A stretch of 64,000 nucleotides of DNA, from NCBI RefSeq assembly GCF_900142965.1, contig NZ_FRCQ01000014.1:1-64000 (forward strand), in the 5' to 3' direction. The translations under genes and the position numbers were made by a program. This stretch comes from Rhizobacter sp. OV335. GTDB taxonomy: Bacteria > Pseudomonadota > Gammaproteobacteria > Burkholderiales > Burkholderiaceae_C. Under the pieces are notes generated by a model, which was not told the origin of the DNA, searched no databases, and saw only the letters and a list, made by a program, of their open reading frames with translations. Below, in pieces: positions 8,914-17,817 of the stretch (positions within the stretch are counted from its first letter, which is position 1; every line of letters begins with the position of its first letter).

Positions 8914-8929
8914 GGGGTGCCTGGCCTGG

Positions 8930-10489
<1,560 letters not shown>

Positions 10490-10532
10490 GTCGTGTCTCC
10501 TGTCGGGTTTCGGGTTCGGGCCGCCGTTGGTT

Positions 10533-10543
10533 TGGTCAAACCA
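10533..10543. promoter_or_regulatory. GntR-type operator copy 1
   Basis: TGGTCAAACCA, an inverted repeat (TGGT-N3-ACCA) that fits the FadR-subfamily operator form TNGTNNNACNA. It lies 44 bp upstream of the ATPase start, where it could block the operon promoter. Flanking bases extend it to a near-palindrome, GGTTTGGTCAAACC. Confidence 0.65.
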
Positions 10544-10564
10544 CCTTACCAACGATTTTCGATT

Positions 10565-10575
10565 TGGCCTGACCA
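10565..10575. promoter_or_regulatory. GntR-type operator copy 2
   Basis: TGGCCTGACCA; its reverse complement TGGTCAGGCCA is identical to copy 3 at 10664-10674. It is centred 32 bp (three helical turns) from copy 1, a spacing that would place two dimers on one DNA face. Confidence 0.6.
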
Positions 10576-10663
10576 AAACTCTCCAGGGACCTGGGACATT
10601 CCCTGAACGTGCCATGGCGCTTGTGCGTTCCAGGGCGGCATCGGGCAAACGATGTCGCTATCA

Positions 10664-10674
10664 TGGTCAGGCCA
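10664..10674. promoter_or_regulatory. GntR-type operator copy 3, at the regulator's own promoter
   Basis: TGGTCAGGCCA, exact reverse complement of copy 2. It sits 16 bp before the GntR start codon and shares a base with a possible -10 hexamer TATCAT at 10659-10664, so binding should repress the regulator gene itself. Confidence 0.6.
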
Positions 10675-10690
10675 ATTTTCCGGACCCGCC

Positions 10691-11395
10691 ATGACCCTCC
10701 AGTTGAAGCAGGTGGAGCCCCGCCGGCTCTACCAGCAGATCGCCGACCAGATCCGCGAACTCATCCAGCAAGGCGGTTTCGACACCGGCACGCGGCTGCC
10801 GCCGGAGCGCGACCTGGCGCAGCAACTGGGTGTGTCGCGACCCTCGCTGCGCGAAGCCCTGATCGCGCTCGACGTCGAAGGCAGCGTGGAGATCCGCAGC
10901 GGATCCGGCGTGTATGTGTGCCCCCGGGCGGAACGTGCGCCCGAGACGACGGCCGCGCTCGGCGAGAGCCCGAGCGAGCTGATGCAGGCGCGCGCGGCAT
11001 TCGAAGGTTCGGTGATCATGCTTGCGTGCGTGCACGGGACCGAGCCGGCGCTGCTGCGCTTGCGCGAGATCGTCAAGGGCATGCGCAGCGAGGTCGCCAA
11101 ACGCCGCACGCCGATCGACCAGGACCGGCAGTTCCACCTGACCATCGCCGAGATGAGCGGCAACTCGGTGATGGTGCGGATCGTGGCGGAGCTGTTCGAC
11201 GAACGTCACAGCCCCATCTCGGCCAAGATCAGTTCACGCTACGAGAACGCCCGCACGTGGAACCTTGCGCTGAAGGAGCACGAGGCCATTCTTCGCGCCA
11301 TCGAAGCGCGCGACCCCCTGGCGGCGCAGTCCGCGATGCACATGCACCTCAAGCTGTCGGAGGAACGCTGGGTCGGTGCTGACGGAGGAGCTTGA
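10691..11395 (+). CDS. GntR-family regulator, FadR subfamily (FCD domain)
   Basis: 234 aa from the ATG at 10691. Residues about 10-75 form a winged helix (L-Y-Q-Q-I-A-D-Q-I-R-E-L-I then L-P-P-E-R-D-L-A-Q-Q-L-G-V-S-R-P-S-L-R-E-A-L). The C-terminal FCD ligand domain has the expected acidic/histidine set in D-R-Q-F-H, E-H-E-A-I-L-R-A-I and M-H-M-H-L. It is divergent from the sugar-acid operon, with three operator-like sites between them. Regulators of this type (ExuR/UxuR, LgoR) usually respond to a pathway intermediate, so a hexonate or uronate ligand is likely here. Which ligand is unknown. Confidence 0.92.
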   Translation: MTLQLKQVEPRRLYQQIADQIRELIQQGGFDTGTRLPPERDLAQQLGVSRPSLREALIALDVEGSVEIRSGSGVYVCPRAERAPETTAALGESPSELMQARAAFEGSVIMLACVHGTEPALLRLREIVKGMRSEVAKRRTPIDQDRQFHLTIAEMSGNSVMVRIVAELFDERHSPISAKISSRYENARTWNLALKEHEAILRAIEARDPLAAQSAMHMHLKLSEERWVGADGGA

Positions 11396-11541
11396 GGGCG
11401 TCGAATTTCGTCGCTCTGGCGCAATTTGCGGCACTTGCGGACCCGATTCGGCGTCTTCCGATTCACGTTGATTTTCATCCTGTTGCATGACGTCTCGCTG
11501 CGACAACGCGCCGCGTGGCGTCCGTCGACTCCGCAAGTTTG

Positions 11542-11556
11542 GTCAGCTTTGCTGAC
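11542..11556. promoter_or_regulatory. inverted repeat upstream of the GH74 gene, with a GntR-like half-site
   Basis: GTCAGC-TTT-GCTGAC is a perfect 6-bp inverted repeat about 95 bp upstream of the GH74 lipoprotein gene. With the preceding bases it reads TTTGGTCAGC, so it also contains the half-site TGGTCA(G) found in the three GntR operator copies. It could be a fourth, weaker site or a short hairpin after the regulator gene; no T-run follows. I see no gene in the rest of the 255-bp gap 11396-11650. Confidence 0.35.
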
Positions 11557-11650
11557 AGCGCGACTCACACACTGGCGCCGAAATCGAGGGCGCTGCATGT
11601 CGAGCGACATGAGCGTGCCGCACTGACTTTGACGCAACAGGATCTTCACG

Positions 11651-14131
11651 ATGAGCATGCCAAGCCAACGCCCCAAACGCGCCACCGCGACAAGCGCACT
11701 GCTGTGCGCCATGGTGCTGTCTGCCTGCGGGGGAGGCCATGACTCCGACACCGCTGCAGCACCGATTGGGTCAGCACCTGCACCTGCACCTGCACCTGCA
11801 CCTGCACCTGCACCTGCACCTGCACCTGCACCTGCACCCTCACCTGCACCCTCGCCTGCACCTGCACCCTCGCCTGCACCTGCACCCTCGCCTGCACCTG
11901 CACCCTCGCCTGCGCCGGCACCAGCCCAGGCCACCCCCTGGAAGAGCGTGAAGTTCGGCGGTGGCGGCTACGTCACCGGCCTCGTCTTCCATCCGGGCAC
12001 CGCCAACCTGCTGTACGCGCGCACCGACGTCGGTGGCGCCTACCGCTGGAACCAGGGCGCGTCGTCCTGGACGCCCATCACCGACGGCCTGGGCTTCGGC
12101 GGAGGCGAGGAACGGTTCCACGGCATCGAAAGCATCGCCGTCGATCCGAACAACGACAAGCTCGTCTACCTGGCCGCCGGCATGTACACGTTCGGTGGCA
12201 ATGGCCGCCTGTACATCTCCAGCGACCGCGGTGACCACTGGACCCACGTCGGCCTGCCCTTTCCCCTGGCGGGCAACAGCCCCGGCCGGGCCATCGGCGA
12301 ACGCCTGACGGTCGACCCCAACAAGCCCTCGACGCTGTTTTATGGCTCGCGCACGGCCGGCCTGTGGAAGAGCGTCGACTCGGGCCTCACCTGGGCCCAG
12401 GTCACGTCGCTGTCGAGCGCCAAGTTGACCCAGGATCAGGTCAATGACTTGGGCGTCGGCAGCGCGATGGGCGTCGAGCTGGTGGTGCTCGACACCGGCA
12501 CCAAGGGCAGCGGCTCGGCCACGCAGACGATCTACGCGGCCATCGCCCCGGACTACGTCGGCACCGCGGGCCTGGGCTCGAACCTGTACAAGTCGACCAA
12601 CGGCGGCGCTTCGTGGACCGCGGTGTCGACCCCGATCTCCGGCTACCACATTCCGCACATGGTGCGCGCTGCGGACGGCATGTTCTATGTTGTCTTCACC
12701 AAGGATCCAGGGCCGGGCGCCTCCGGCCCCGCCGGGCTCTACAAGTTCGACGGCACCAACTGGACCTTGCTGAAGGACCCCAACAGCGGCGGGACAGGGA
12801 CGGGCTTGGGCCTCGGCGGCCTGTCCGTCTCCGGCACCGGCACGAGCACCCGCATTGCATTGGGCGTGACCAACTCCTGGGGCAATTACAGCGGCCAGCA
12901 GGTCATTCAGTGGTCCGCCGACGGCGGCAAGACCTGGCGCGAGATCGCGGCGACCATGCCGCGTACGCCGGCCGACGGCGCCTTCTGGGGATGGCCCGAC
13001 GACGTCGAGATCGATCCGCTCAACCCCGACCGCGTTCTGCACGTCCATGGCGGCGGCGCCTGGGAAACCCGCAACGCTTCCTCGTCAACGCCGAGTTGGA
13101 ACGAGGTCGTCGAGGGGATGGAGGAGACTGCCGTCCTGAGCCTCGCCACGCCGCCGGCCGAGGCAACGTACACCGTGATCAACAGTTCGGGCGACGTCGG
13201 CCCCTGGGTGCACGCGGATCTCGCGACGAAGCCGACCCTGACGCCGGGCACCAGTTGGAGCAACGGCTTCGCCGCCGACATGGCGTGGTCCGACCCGCTC
13301 TACATCGCCAGCATGGGCGTCGTCCTCGGCACCGGTACCGCCTTCGGCGTCTGGTCCGGCGACGGTGGCAAGACCTGGACGCCGTTCGCCACCCTCGCTC
13401 CCGGTGCCGCGGCCAACACGAACGGCGAAGCAAGCATCGCCGTCACCGCGCGCAACAAGGCGGTCTGGGCGCCCGCGTACTCGGTGCCGTCCTACACCAC
13501 CGACAACGGCGCCACCTGGGTCCCGACCAATCTGCCGCCGGTCTCCGACATCTACCCCCGCGCCTACCATCTGGCCGCAGATCGCAAGAACCCGAACAAG
13601 GTCTATGCCTACGATTCAGGCGCCAATTGGTGGGGCACGCCGGGCAAGGTCTACGTGTCGACGAATGGCGGCCACACGTTCACGCTGAGCCAGAGCTCGG
13701 TGACCGCTGGCCTGGCCCCCAACTACTTCGCGAACACCTCGCTCGTGGTCAACCCCAACACCGAGGGCGACCTCTGGCTGGCCGACGGCAACGCCGTGTA
13801 CCACTCGGTGGATTCAGGATCGACCTGGACGAAGCTGAGCCGGTTTGCGTCGATCACGGGCAGCAACGCGTGGCCCGACGTGCAGGGCGCCACCGCGGTG
13901 GCGCTGGGCAAGGCCAAGGCCGGCGCTGCGTACTCGGCTGCGGTCTACGTGGTGGGCGTGGCGGGCGGCGTGTGGGGCGTCTACCGCTCCGACGACGGCG
14001 GCACCACCTGGTCGCGCTTCAACGACGACGCGCACCAGTTCGGCGGCATCGGCGCGATGGCCGCCGACCAGAAGGTCTATGGCCGGATCTACCTCAGCGG
14101 CACCGGCCGGGGCTTTCTGTACAGCAACTGA
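11651..14131 (+). CDS. GH74-type (xyloglucanase-like) lipoprotein with Pro-Ala linker
   Basis: 826 aa. A lipoprotein signal (lipobox LSAC, Cys26) is followed by an unusually long Ala-Pro/Ser-Pro linker (about residues 42-95), then a two-propeller BNR-repeat enzyme. The motif Y-A-R-T-D-V-G-G-A-Y-R-W (Asp126) and the S-S-G-D-V-G-P-W-V-H-A-D-L segment (Asp515) correspond to the two regions that carry the catalytic aspartates of GH74 endo-xyloglucanases. Many S-x-D-G/S-G-x-T-W Asp-box repeats support the fold. It probably cuts xyloglucan or a related beta-glucan at the cell surface. Substrate is inferred from family. A QseBC-like pair and a TonB receptor lie downstream. Confidence 0.88.
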   Translation: MSMPSQRPKRATATSALLCAMVLSACGGGHDSDTAAAPIGSAPAPAPAPAPAPAPAPAPAPAPSPAPSPAPAPSPAPAPSPAPAPSPAPAPAQATPWKSVKFGGGGYVTGLVFHPGTANLLYARTDVGGAYRWNQGASSWTPITDGLGFGGGEERFHGIESIAVDPNNDKLVYLAAGMYTFGGNGRLYISSDRGDHWTHVGLPFPLAGNSPGRAIGERLTVDPNKPSTLFYGSRTAGLWKSVDSGLTWAQVTSLSSAKLTQDQVNDLGVGSAMGVELVVLDTGTKGSGSATQTIYAAIAPDYVGTAGLGSNLYKSTNGGASWTAVSTPISGYHIPHMVRAADGMFYVVFTKDPGPGASGPAGLYKFDGTNWTLLKDPNSGGTGTGLGLGGLSVSGTGTSTRIALGVTNSWGNYSGQQVIQWSADGGKTWREIAATMPRTPADGAFWGWPDDVEIDPLNPDRVLHVHGGGAWETRNASSSTPSWNEVVEGMEETAVLSLATPPAEATYTVINSSGDVGPWVHADLATKPTLTPGTSWSNGFAADMAWSDPLYIASMGVVLGTGTAFGVWSGDGGKTWTPFATLAPGAAANTNGEASIAVTARNKAVWAPAYSVPSYTTDNGATWVPTNLPPVSDIYPRAYHLAADRKNPNKVYAYDSGANWWGTPGKVYVSTNGGHTFTLSQSSVTAGLAPNYFANTSLVVNPNTEGDLWLADGNAVYHSVDSGSTWTKLSRFASITGSNAWPDVQGATAVALGKAKAGAAYSAAVYVVGVAGGVWGVYRSDDGGTTWSRFNDDAHQFGGIGAMAADQKVYGRIYLSGTGRGFLYSN
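11775..11922 (+). repeat. in-frame tandem repeat encoding the Ala-Pro linker
   Basis: Ten perfect copies of the hexamer CACCTG (11775-11834), then degenerate hexamers arranged as 18-bp units (CGCCTG-CACCTG-CACCCT, about three and a half copies). The repeat length is a multiple of three, so slipped-strand changes would lengthen or shorten the linker without breaking the frame. The near-identical copies suggest recent expansion. Confidence 0.9.
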
Positions 14132-14150
14132 ACCCGGTCCGCTCCGCTGG

Positions 14151-14533
14151 TCAGAAGCTGGCCCAGTCGTCGGTGCCGGTGCGCGCCACCGTCACCGCGG
14201 CGCTCGGTGGGGTTGCGCGCGACGTCGGCCTGGCCGGGGCTTGCCCGATGTTCCGCGCCGCCGGCCGGCAGCTTGAAGACGGCCACGGCCTGCACCGCGG
14301 AACGCCCACGCTCTGCTCGCTGCTGGCGGCGCTGATCTCGCTGGCGATGTCGGTCACGCGCTGGATGGCAGCTGACCACCTCGGTCATCGTGACGCCGGC
14401 CTGGCCGACGAGCGTCGTGCCTTGCTCCCTTTGCCGCCTCGGCCGAACGGCCGGTCAGGCTGACGGTGGAGCCGAGCTCTTCCATCGAAGCGGCCGCCTG
14501 GTCGAGTGCCGAGGCCTGCTCACGGCGAAAAAC
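14151..14533 (-). pseudogene. collapsed methyl-accepting chemotaxis protein gene (C-terminal signalling domain)
   Basis: Reading the minus strand through successive frames recovers chemoreceptor pieces in their normal order: E-Q-A-S-A-L-D-Q-A-A-A-S-M-E-E-L-G-S-T-V, then R-S-A-E-A-A-K, then G-Q-A-G-V-T-M-T-E-V-V, then V-T-D-I-A-S-E-I-S-A-A-S-S-E-Q-S, then A-V-A-V-F-K-L, and a closing D-D-W-A-S-F stop. About 90 codons that normally lie between the first two pieces, including the most conserved hairpin tip, are missing, and the later pieces need several frameshifts. There is no ligand-binding or HAMP part. The gene is dead. It fills most of the 545-bp stretch without an intact gene between the GH74 and DUF535 genes. 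Confidence 0.8.
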
Positions 14534-14540
14534 GACACGC

Positions 14541-14561
14541 GAGACGCGAGACGCGAGACGC
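14541..14561. repeat. three tandem copies of a 7-bp unit
   Basis: GAGACGC repeated three times exactly, directly beyond the broken end of the chemoreceptor pseudogene. It may mark the junction of the deletion that removed the rest of that gene; no function is evident. Confidence 0.6.
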
Positions 14562-14621
14562 AGCAAAACCAAGGAAGCCCAAAGAAAACAAGGCTTCCGC
14601 AACATTTCCTGATGGTAAAGT

Positions 14622-14631
14622 TTTGTACAAA
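14622..14631. promoter_or_regulatory. AT-rich palindrome upstream of the DUF535 gene
   Basis: TTTGTACAAA, a perfect 10-bp palindrome in the only AT-rich patch of the region, 45 bp before the DUF535 start. It may belong to the promoter of that gene, but no matching regulator was identified. Confidence 0.3.
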
Positions 14632-14676
14632 TTCAGTCGCCGAATGGCGATTCGCGGGGCGGGAGGAGACCAGAGG

Positions 14677-15639
14677 ATGTTTGCAGCAGCGGCGCAAGCC
14701 CGAGTGGATTGGCACGTCTTGTTCCGCAGCACGGACGACGGCGCAGGCGGGAGGTGGGCGACGTACAGGCGGGCTGTCAAGTTCTTCTGGCGCTTTGCGC
14801 TGCGCAAGGCCGGCGTCCAGATCTGCCGGGTTTCCTTGCATCGCCTCAAGCTGGAGCACGGTGCGCACTACCCGATCGAAGTGAGCCTGCGGCCGTTGCG
14901 GCCGTACCTCTGCGATGGCCTGAGCGTGTCTGACCGGGCAGCCTGCGTCGTGTCCCATTTCAGCTGGTTGCATGCAACGCTCCGGTCGGACACCTGCCGG
15001 GCGCTGTGGCAACGACAGTGCCTGCTGTTTCCGCTGGCGTCCGAGACCTGCACCGACGTCTCGCTCGTGCTGCGGCAGTCGGCCTCGCAAAGCCGCGAAG
15101 GCGAGCTCAGCTTCGACCTGCTGTTCCAGGGCCAGCGCCTGGTGTCGACCAACTTCAGCATCGTCGGCGCCCGCGCGGCCGGCATCGCCGGCGAGGAGCG
15201 CAGCGTCGCCCTCATCGCCGGTTTCCAAGGGGTGCGCGGGACCGAGGCGCTGATGCGCGAACTGGGCACGCAACTGCACCGCCTGCGGCCGTCGTCGCTG
15301 CTGCTGTGTGCATTGCAAGGCGTGTGCGCGGGCTGGGACCTTCCGGCACCGGTCACCGTCGCCCAGCAATCGCACGTGTCGGCAGGCTATGCGCGGCGGC
15401 GGAACATCCAGCTCGACTACGACAGAGTCTGGACCGAGGCCGGCGCGGCCCGCCTCGGTTCGCGCCATTGGCAACTGCCGGAAACGCCGGGGATCCGGCC
15501 GGACAGCGAGGTGGCATCCAAGCACCGCGCCCAGCACCGCCGCCGCAATGCCACCAAGCTCGCCTTCTTCGAGGCCTGCCGGGAGGCCGCATCGGCCATG
15601 AAGCGCAACAGCGTTGCGTCGGCCGCCACGATCGGCTGA
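14677..15639 (+). CDS. DUF535 (VirK/YbjX family) protein
   Basis: 320 aa from the ATG at 14677, chosen for the GGAGGAG at 14662-14668; an ATG at 14644 is in frame but has no site. The family pattern is visible: V-S-H-F-S-W-L-H in the middle, F-Q-G-Q-R-L-V-S-T-N-F-S-I, G-F-Q-G-V-R-G, and a Y-D-R-V-W-T-E segment near the end. Members include Shigella VirK and E. coli YbjX; they are linked to envelope stress, antimicrobial peptide resistance or surface display, but no biochemical activity is established. No signal peptide is seen. The gene stands between a chemoreceptor pseudogene and a two-component system and may be transcribed alone. Confidence 0.85.
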   Translation: MFAAAAQARVDWHVLFRSTDDGAGGRWATYRRAVKFFWRFALRKAGVQICRVSLHRLKLEHGAHYPIEVSLRPLRPYLCDGLSVSDRAACVVSHFSWLHATLRSDTCRALWQRQCLLFPLASETCTDVSLVLRQSASQSREGELSFDLLFQGQRLVSTNFSIVGARAAGIAGEERSVALIAGFQGVRGTEALMRELGTQLHRLRPSSLLLCALQGVCAGWDLPAPVTVAQQSHVSAGYARRRNIQLDYDRVWTEAGAARLGSRHWQLPETPGIRPDSEVASKHRAQHRRRNATKLAFFEACREAASAMKRNSVASAATIG

Positions 15640-15699
15640 TGCGACGCCGCTGCACCTCTTAAGCATCGGCCAAGCTCGCGGGCCCTACCATCGCGCACG

Positions 15700-16365
15700 A
15701 TGCACCTGCTGCTGATCGAAGACGATGTGGACCTGGGCGCGTCGCTGCAGCAAGCCCTGCGCGGCGCTGGATTCACCAGTGAATGGCTGCGCACGGCGTG
15801 CGACGCCCACCGCTTCGCCGTGGCCGGCGGCCACCACTGCATCCTGCTCGACCTGGGCTTGCCGGACGGCCACGGCCTCGACCTGTTGCGCACATGGCGC
15901 CGCGAGGGCCTGGCCGTGCCGCTGATCGTCATCACCGCCAGCGACGCGCTGGGCGATCGGCTGGCCGGCCTGGACGAAGGCGCCGACGACTTCATCGTCA
16001 AGCCCTTCGCCGTGGTCGAGCTGATCGCGCGCGTGCACGCGGTGACGCGGCGTGCCGCCCAGCAGGCGGCTTCGGTGTGGACCATCGGCACGCTGGCCAT
16101 CGACATGCGCCAGCGCGTCTGCACGGTGGATGGCGAGCCGGCGGGCCTCTCGCTGCGCGAGTTCGACGTGCTCGCTGCGTTGGCGCGCGCCGGTGGCAGC
16201 GTGGTGCCCAAGCACCGCCTGGCGCAGTCCCTGGCGCCACTGGGCGAGCCGCTCGATTTCAACGCCGTCGAGGTCCACGTGCACAACCTGCGGCGCAAGG
16301 TCGGCGCGGAGCGCGTGAAAACCGTGCGCGGCATCGGCTACCTGCTGGTCGGGGACCGCGCTTGA
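15700..16365 (+). CDS. OmpR-family response regulator, QseB/PmrA-like
   Basis: 221 aa. The receiver domain has acidic residues E7-D8-D9, phosphoacceptor Asp51 (LLDLGLPD) and Lys101 (VKPF). The C-terminal winged helix ends in the usual V-R-G-I-G-Y-L-L. Its stop overlaps the TTG start of the downstream kinase gene, so the pair is translationally coupled. The order regulator-kinase and the sequence type fit the QseB/PmrA/TctD group. A TonB-dependent receptor gene follows and is a plausible target, though no binding site was recognised. Confidence 0.95.
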   Translation: MHLLLIEDDVDLGASLQQALRGAGFTSEWLRTACDAHRFAVAGGHHCILLDLGLPDGHGLDLLRTWRREGLAVPLIVITASDALGDRLAGLDEGADDFIVKPFAVVELIARVHAVTRRAAQQAASVWTIGTLAIDMRQRVCTVDGEPAGLSLREFDVLAALARAGGSVVPKHRLAQSLAPLGEPLDFNAVEVHVHNLRRKVGAERVKTVRGIGYLLVGDRA

Positions 16366-17744
16366 GCGCGGTCGCAGCCACCGCGCGCCCGCCGCGGCTG
16401 CAGCGACGCGTGCTGGTGGCCATGATGGGCGTGATCGTGCTGCTGTTCCTCGTCTTCTTCGGCTTCATCCTGTGGCAGACGCTCAAGCGCGATTCGGGCG
16501 AGCTGGACAGCACCCTGCTGCGCCGGGCGCAGAGCCTGGCACGGGCGCTGGACCTCACGCCGGCCGATGCCAGCGTCAGCGCCGGCGTCGCCGTCCTGCT
16601 GAACCTGAGGGACGACGCCGCGGCCAACGATCCGCACGGCGAGCCGCGGCCCCTGCTGCTGGTGTCGCGCCGCGACGGTGGCCTGCGCCTGCCGGCGGCG
16701 CAGCCCGGCGACGCCGACCCGCTGCGCCTGCCCGACGGGCTGTCCGAAACCCTGCATCAAGGTGCCACGCTGCGCAGCTACACCGCCCGTGGCCAGCACT
16801 GGACCGTGACCTTGCTCGACGACGACGCGCGGAGCACGCGCTGGGCCGCACGCGAGGCCGGCGTCGAGCTGCTGGGCTACCTGGCGCTGACGCTGCCGTT
16901 CATCCTGCTGCCGGTGTGGCTGGCACTGCGCGCGGCACTGGCGCCGCTGCACGGCCTGTCGGAGCAGGTGGCGGTGCGCGCGCCCGCCGACATGAGCCCC
17001 ATCGTGCTGCCCAAGGGCTACCGCGAGCTGCTGCCGCTGCAGACGGCGTTGAACCGGCTGTTCGAGCGCATGGCCGCCACCTTCGCCCGCGAGAAGGCCT
17101 TCGTGCACGACGCCGCACACGAGCTGCGCACGCCGCTGGCCGTCATCAGCACCCAGGCCCATGTGCTGCAGACCAGCGAAGGTCCGGCGCGCCACGAGGC
17201 CGCGCGCCACTTGCAGGGCGCGGTGGAGCGTGCCTCGCACCTGGCGCACCAGCTGCTCCGCCTGGCCCAGGCCGACGCCACGGCGCTCGCGCCACGCGAG
17301 CCGGTGGACGTGATGAACGTCGCGCGCGACACCCTGGCCGGCATGACCGAGGCGGCGACCGGCCTGGGCAGCGAGCTGTCGCTGAGCGGCCCCGACAACG
17401 CCGTGCTGGCCACCGACCCGCGTGCATTGCGCTCGATGCTGGGCAACCTGGTGGACAACGCGCTGCGCTACGGCGGGCACGGCGTGCTGGTGGACGTGAG
17501 CATCGACGTGCAGCCCGCGCGCTGGCAACTGCGGGTGGTCGACAACGGCCCGGGCATTCCTGCCGCGCAGCGTGAACAGGTGTTCGAGCGCTTCTGGCGC
17601 GGCAAGGCCGGCGACGAACGCGGTGCGGGCCTGGGCCTGGCCATCGTGCGCGAAGCGGCGCGCTCGCTGGGTGGCGACGTCGACTTGCAGGTCGGCCCCG
17701 GCGGGCACGGCTGCAGCTTCACCGTCAAGCTCCCTCGAACCTAG
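16362..17744 (+). CDS. sensor histidine kinase, QseC-like
   Basis: 460 aa from a TTG start that overlaps the regulator's stop (TTGA); the first ATG, 20 codons in, lies inside the first membrane helix, which favours the TTG. Two membrane segments (about residues 19-42 and 168-190) bracket a short periplasmic domain. Then come the H-box F-V-H-D-A-A-H-E-L-R-T-P-L with His253, N-box N-L-V-D-N-A-L-R-Y, G1 D-N-G-P-G-I-P, F-box F-E-R-F-W and G2 G-A-G-L-G-L-A-I-V. All catalytic blocks are intact. The small sensor domain gives no clue to the signal. Confidence 0.93.
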   Translation: MSAVAATARPPRLQRRVLVAMMGVIVLLFLVFFGFILWQTLKRDSGELDSTLLRRAQSLARALDLTPADASVSAGVAVLLNLRDDAAANDPHGEPRPLLLVSRRDGGLRLPAAQPGDADPLRLPDGLSETLHQGATLRSYTARGQHWTVTLLDDDARSTRWAAREAGVELLGYLALTLPFILLPVWLALRAALAPLHGLSEQVAVRAPADMSPIVLPKGYRELLPLQTALNRLFERMAATFAREKAFVHDAAHELRTPLAVISTQAHVLQTSEGPARHEAARHLQGAVERASHLAHQLLRLAQADATALAPREPVDVMNVARDTLAGMTEAATGLGSELSLSGPDNAVLATDPRALRSMLGNLVDNALRYGGHGVLVDVSIDVQPARWQLRVVDNGPGIPAAQREQVFERFWRGKAGDERGAGLGLAIVREAARSLGGDVDLQVGPGGHGCSFTVKLPRT

Positions 17745-17817
17745 GGGGCCCGTCTTCAGGAAGCACGAAGGTGGTTGCGGCGAGCATCTCGCCCGTCGTC
17801 ACTGCTTCTTGTGCTTC

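Noticed and set aside
10583-10594. CCAGG-GA-CCTGG inverted repeat between the operators
   Set aside because: It does not resemble the other sites, occurs once, and such short GC-rich dyads are frequent in this genome.
11775-11922. CRISPR-like array
   Set aside because: The repeats are 6 and 18 bp with no spacers, and they are coding and in frame within the GH74 lipoprotein gene.
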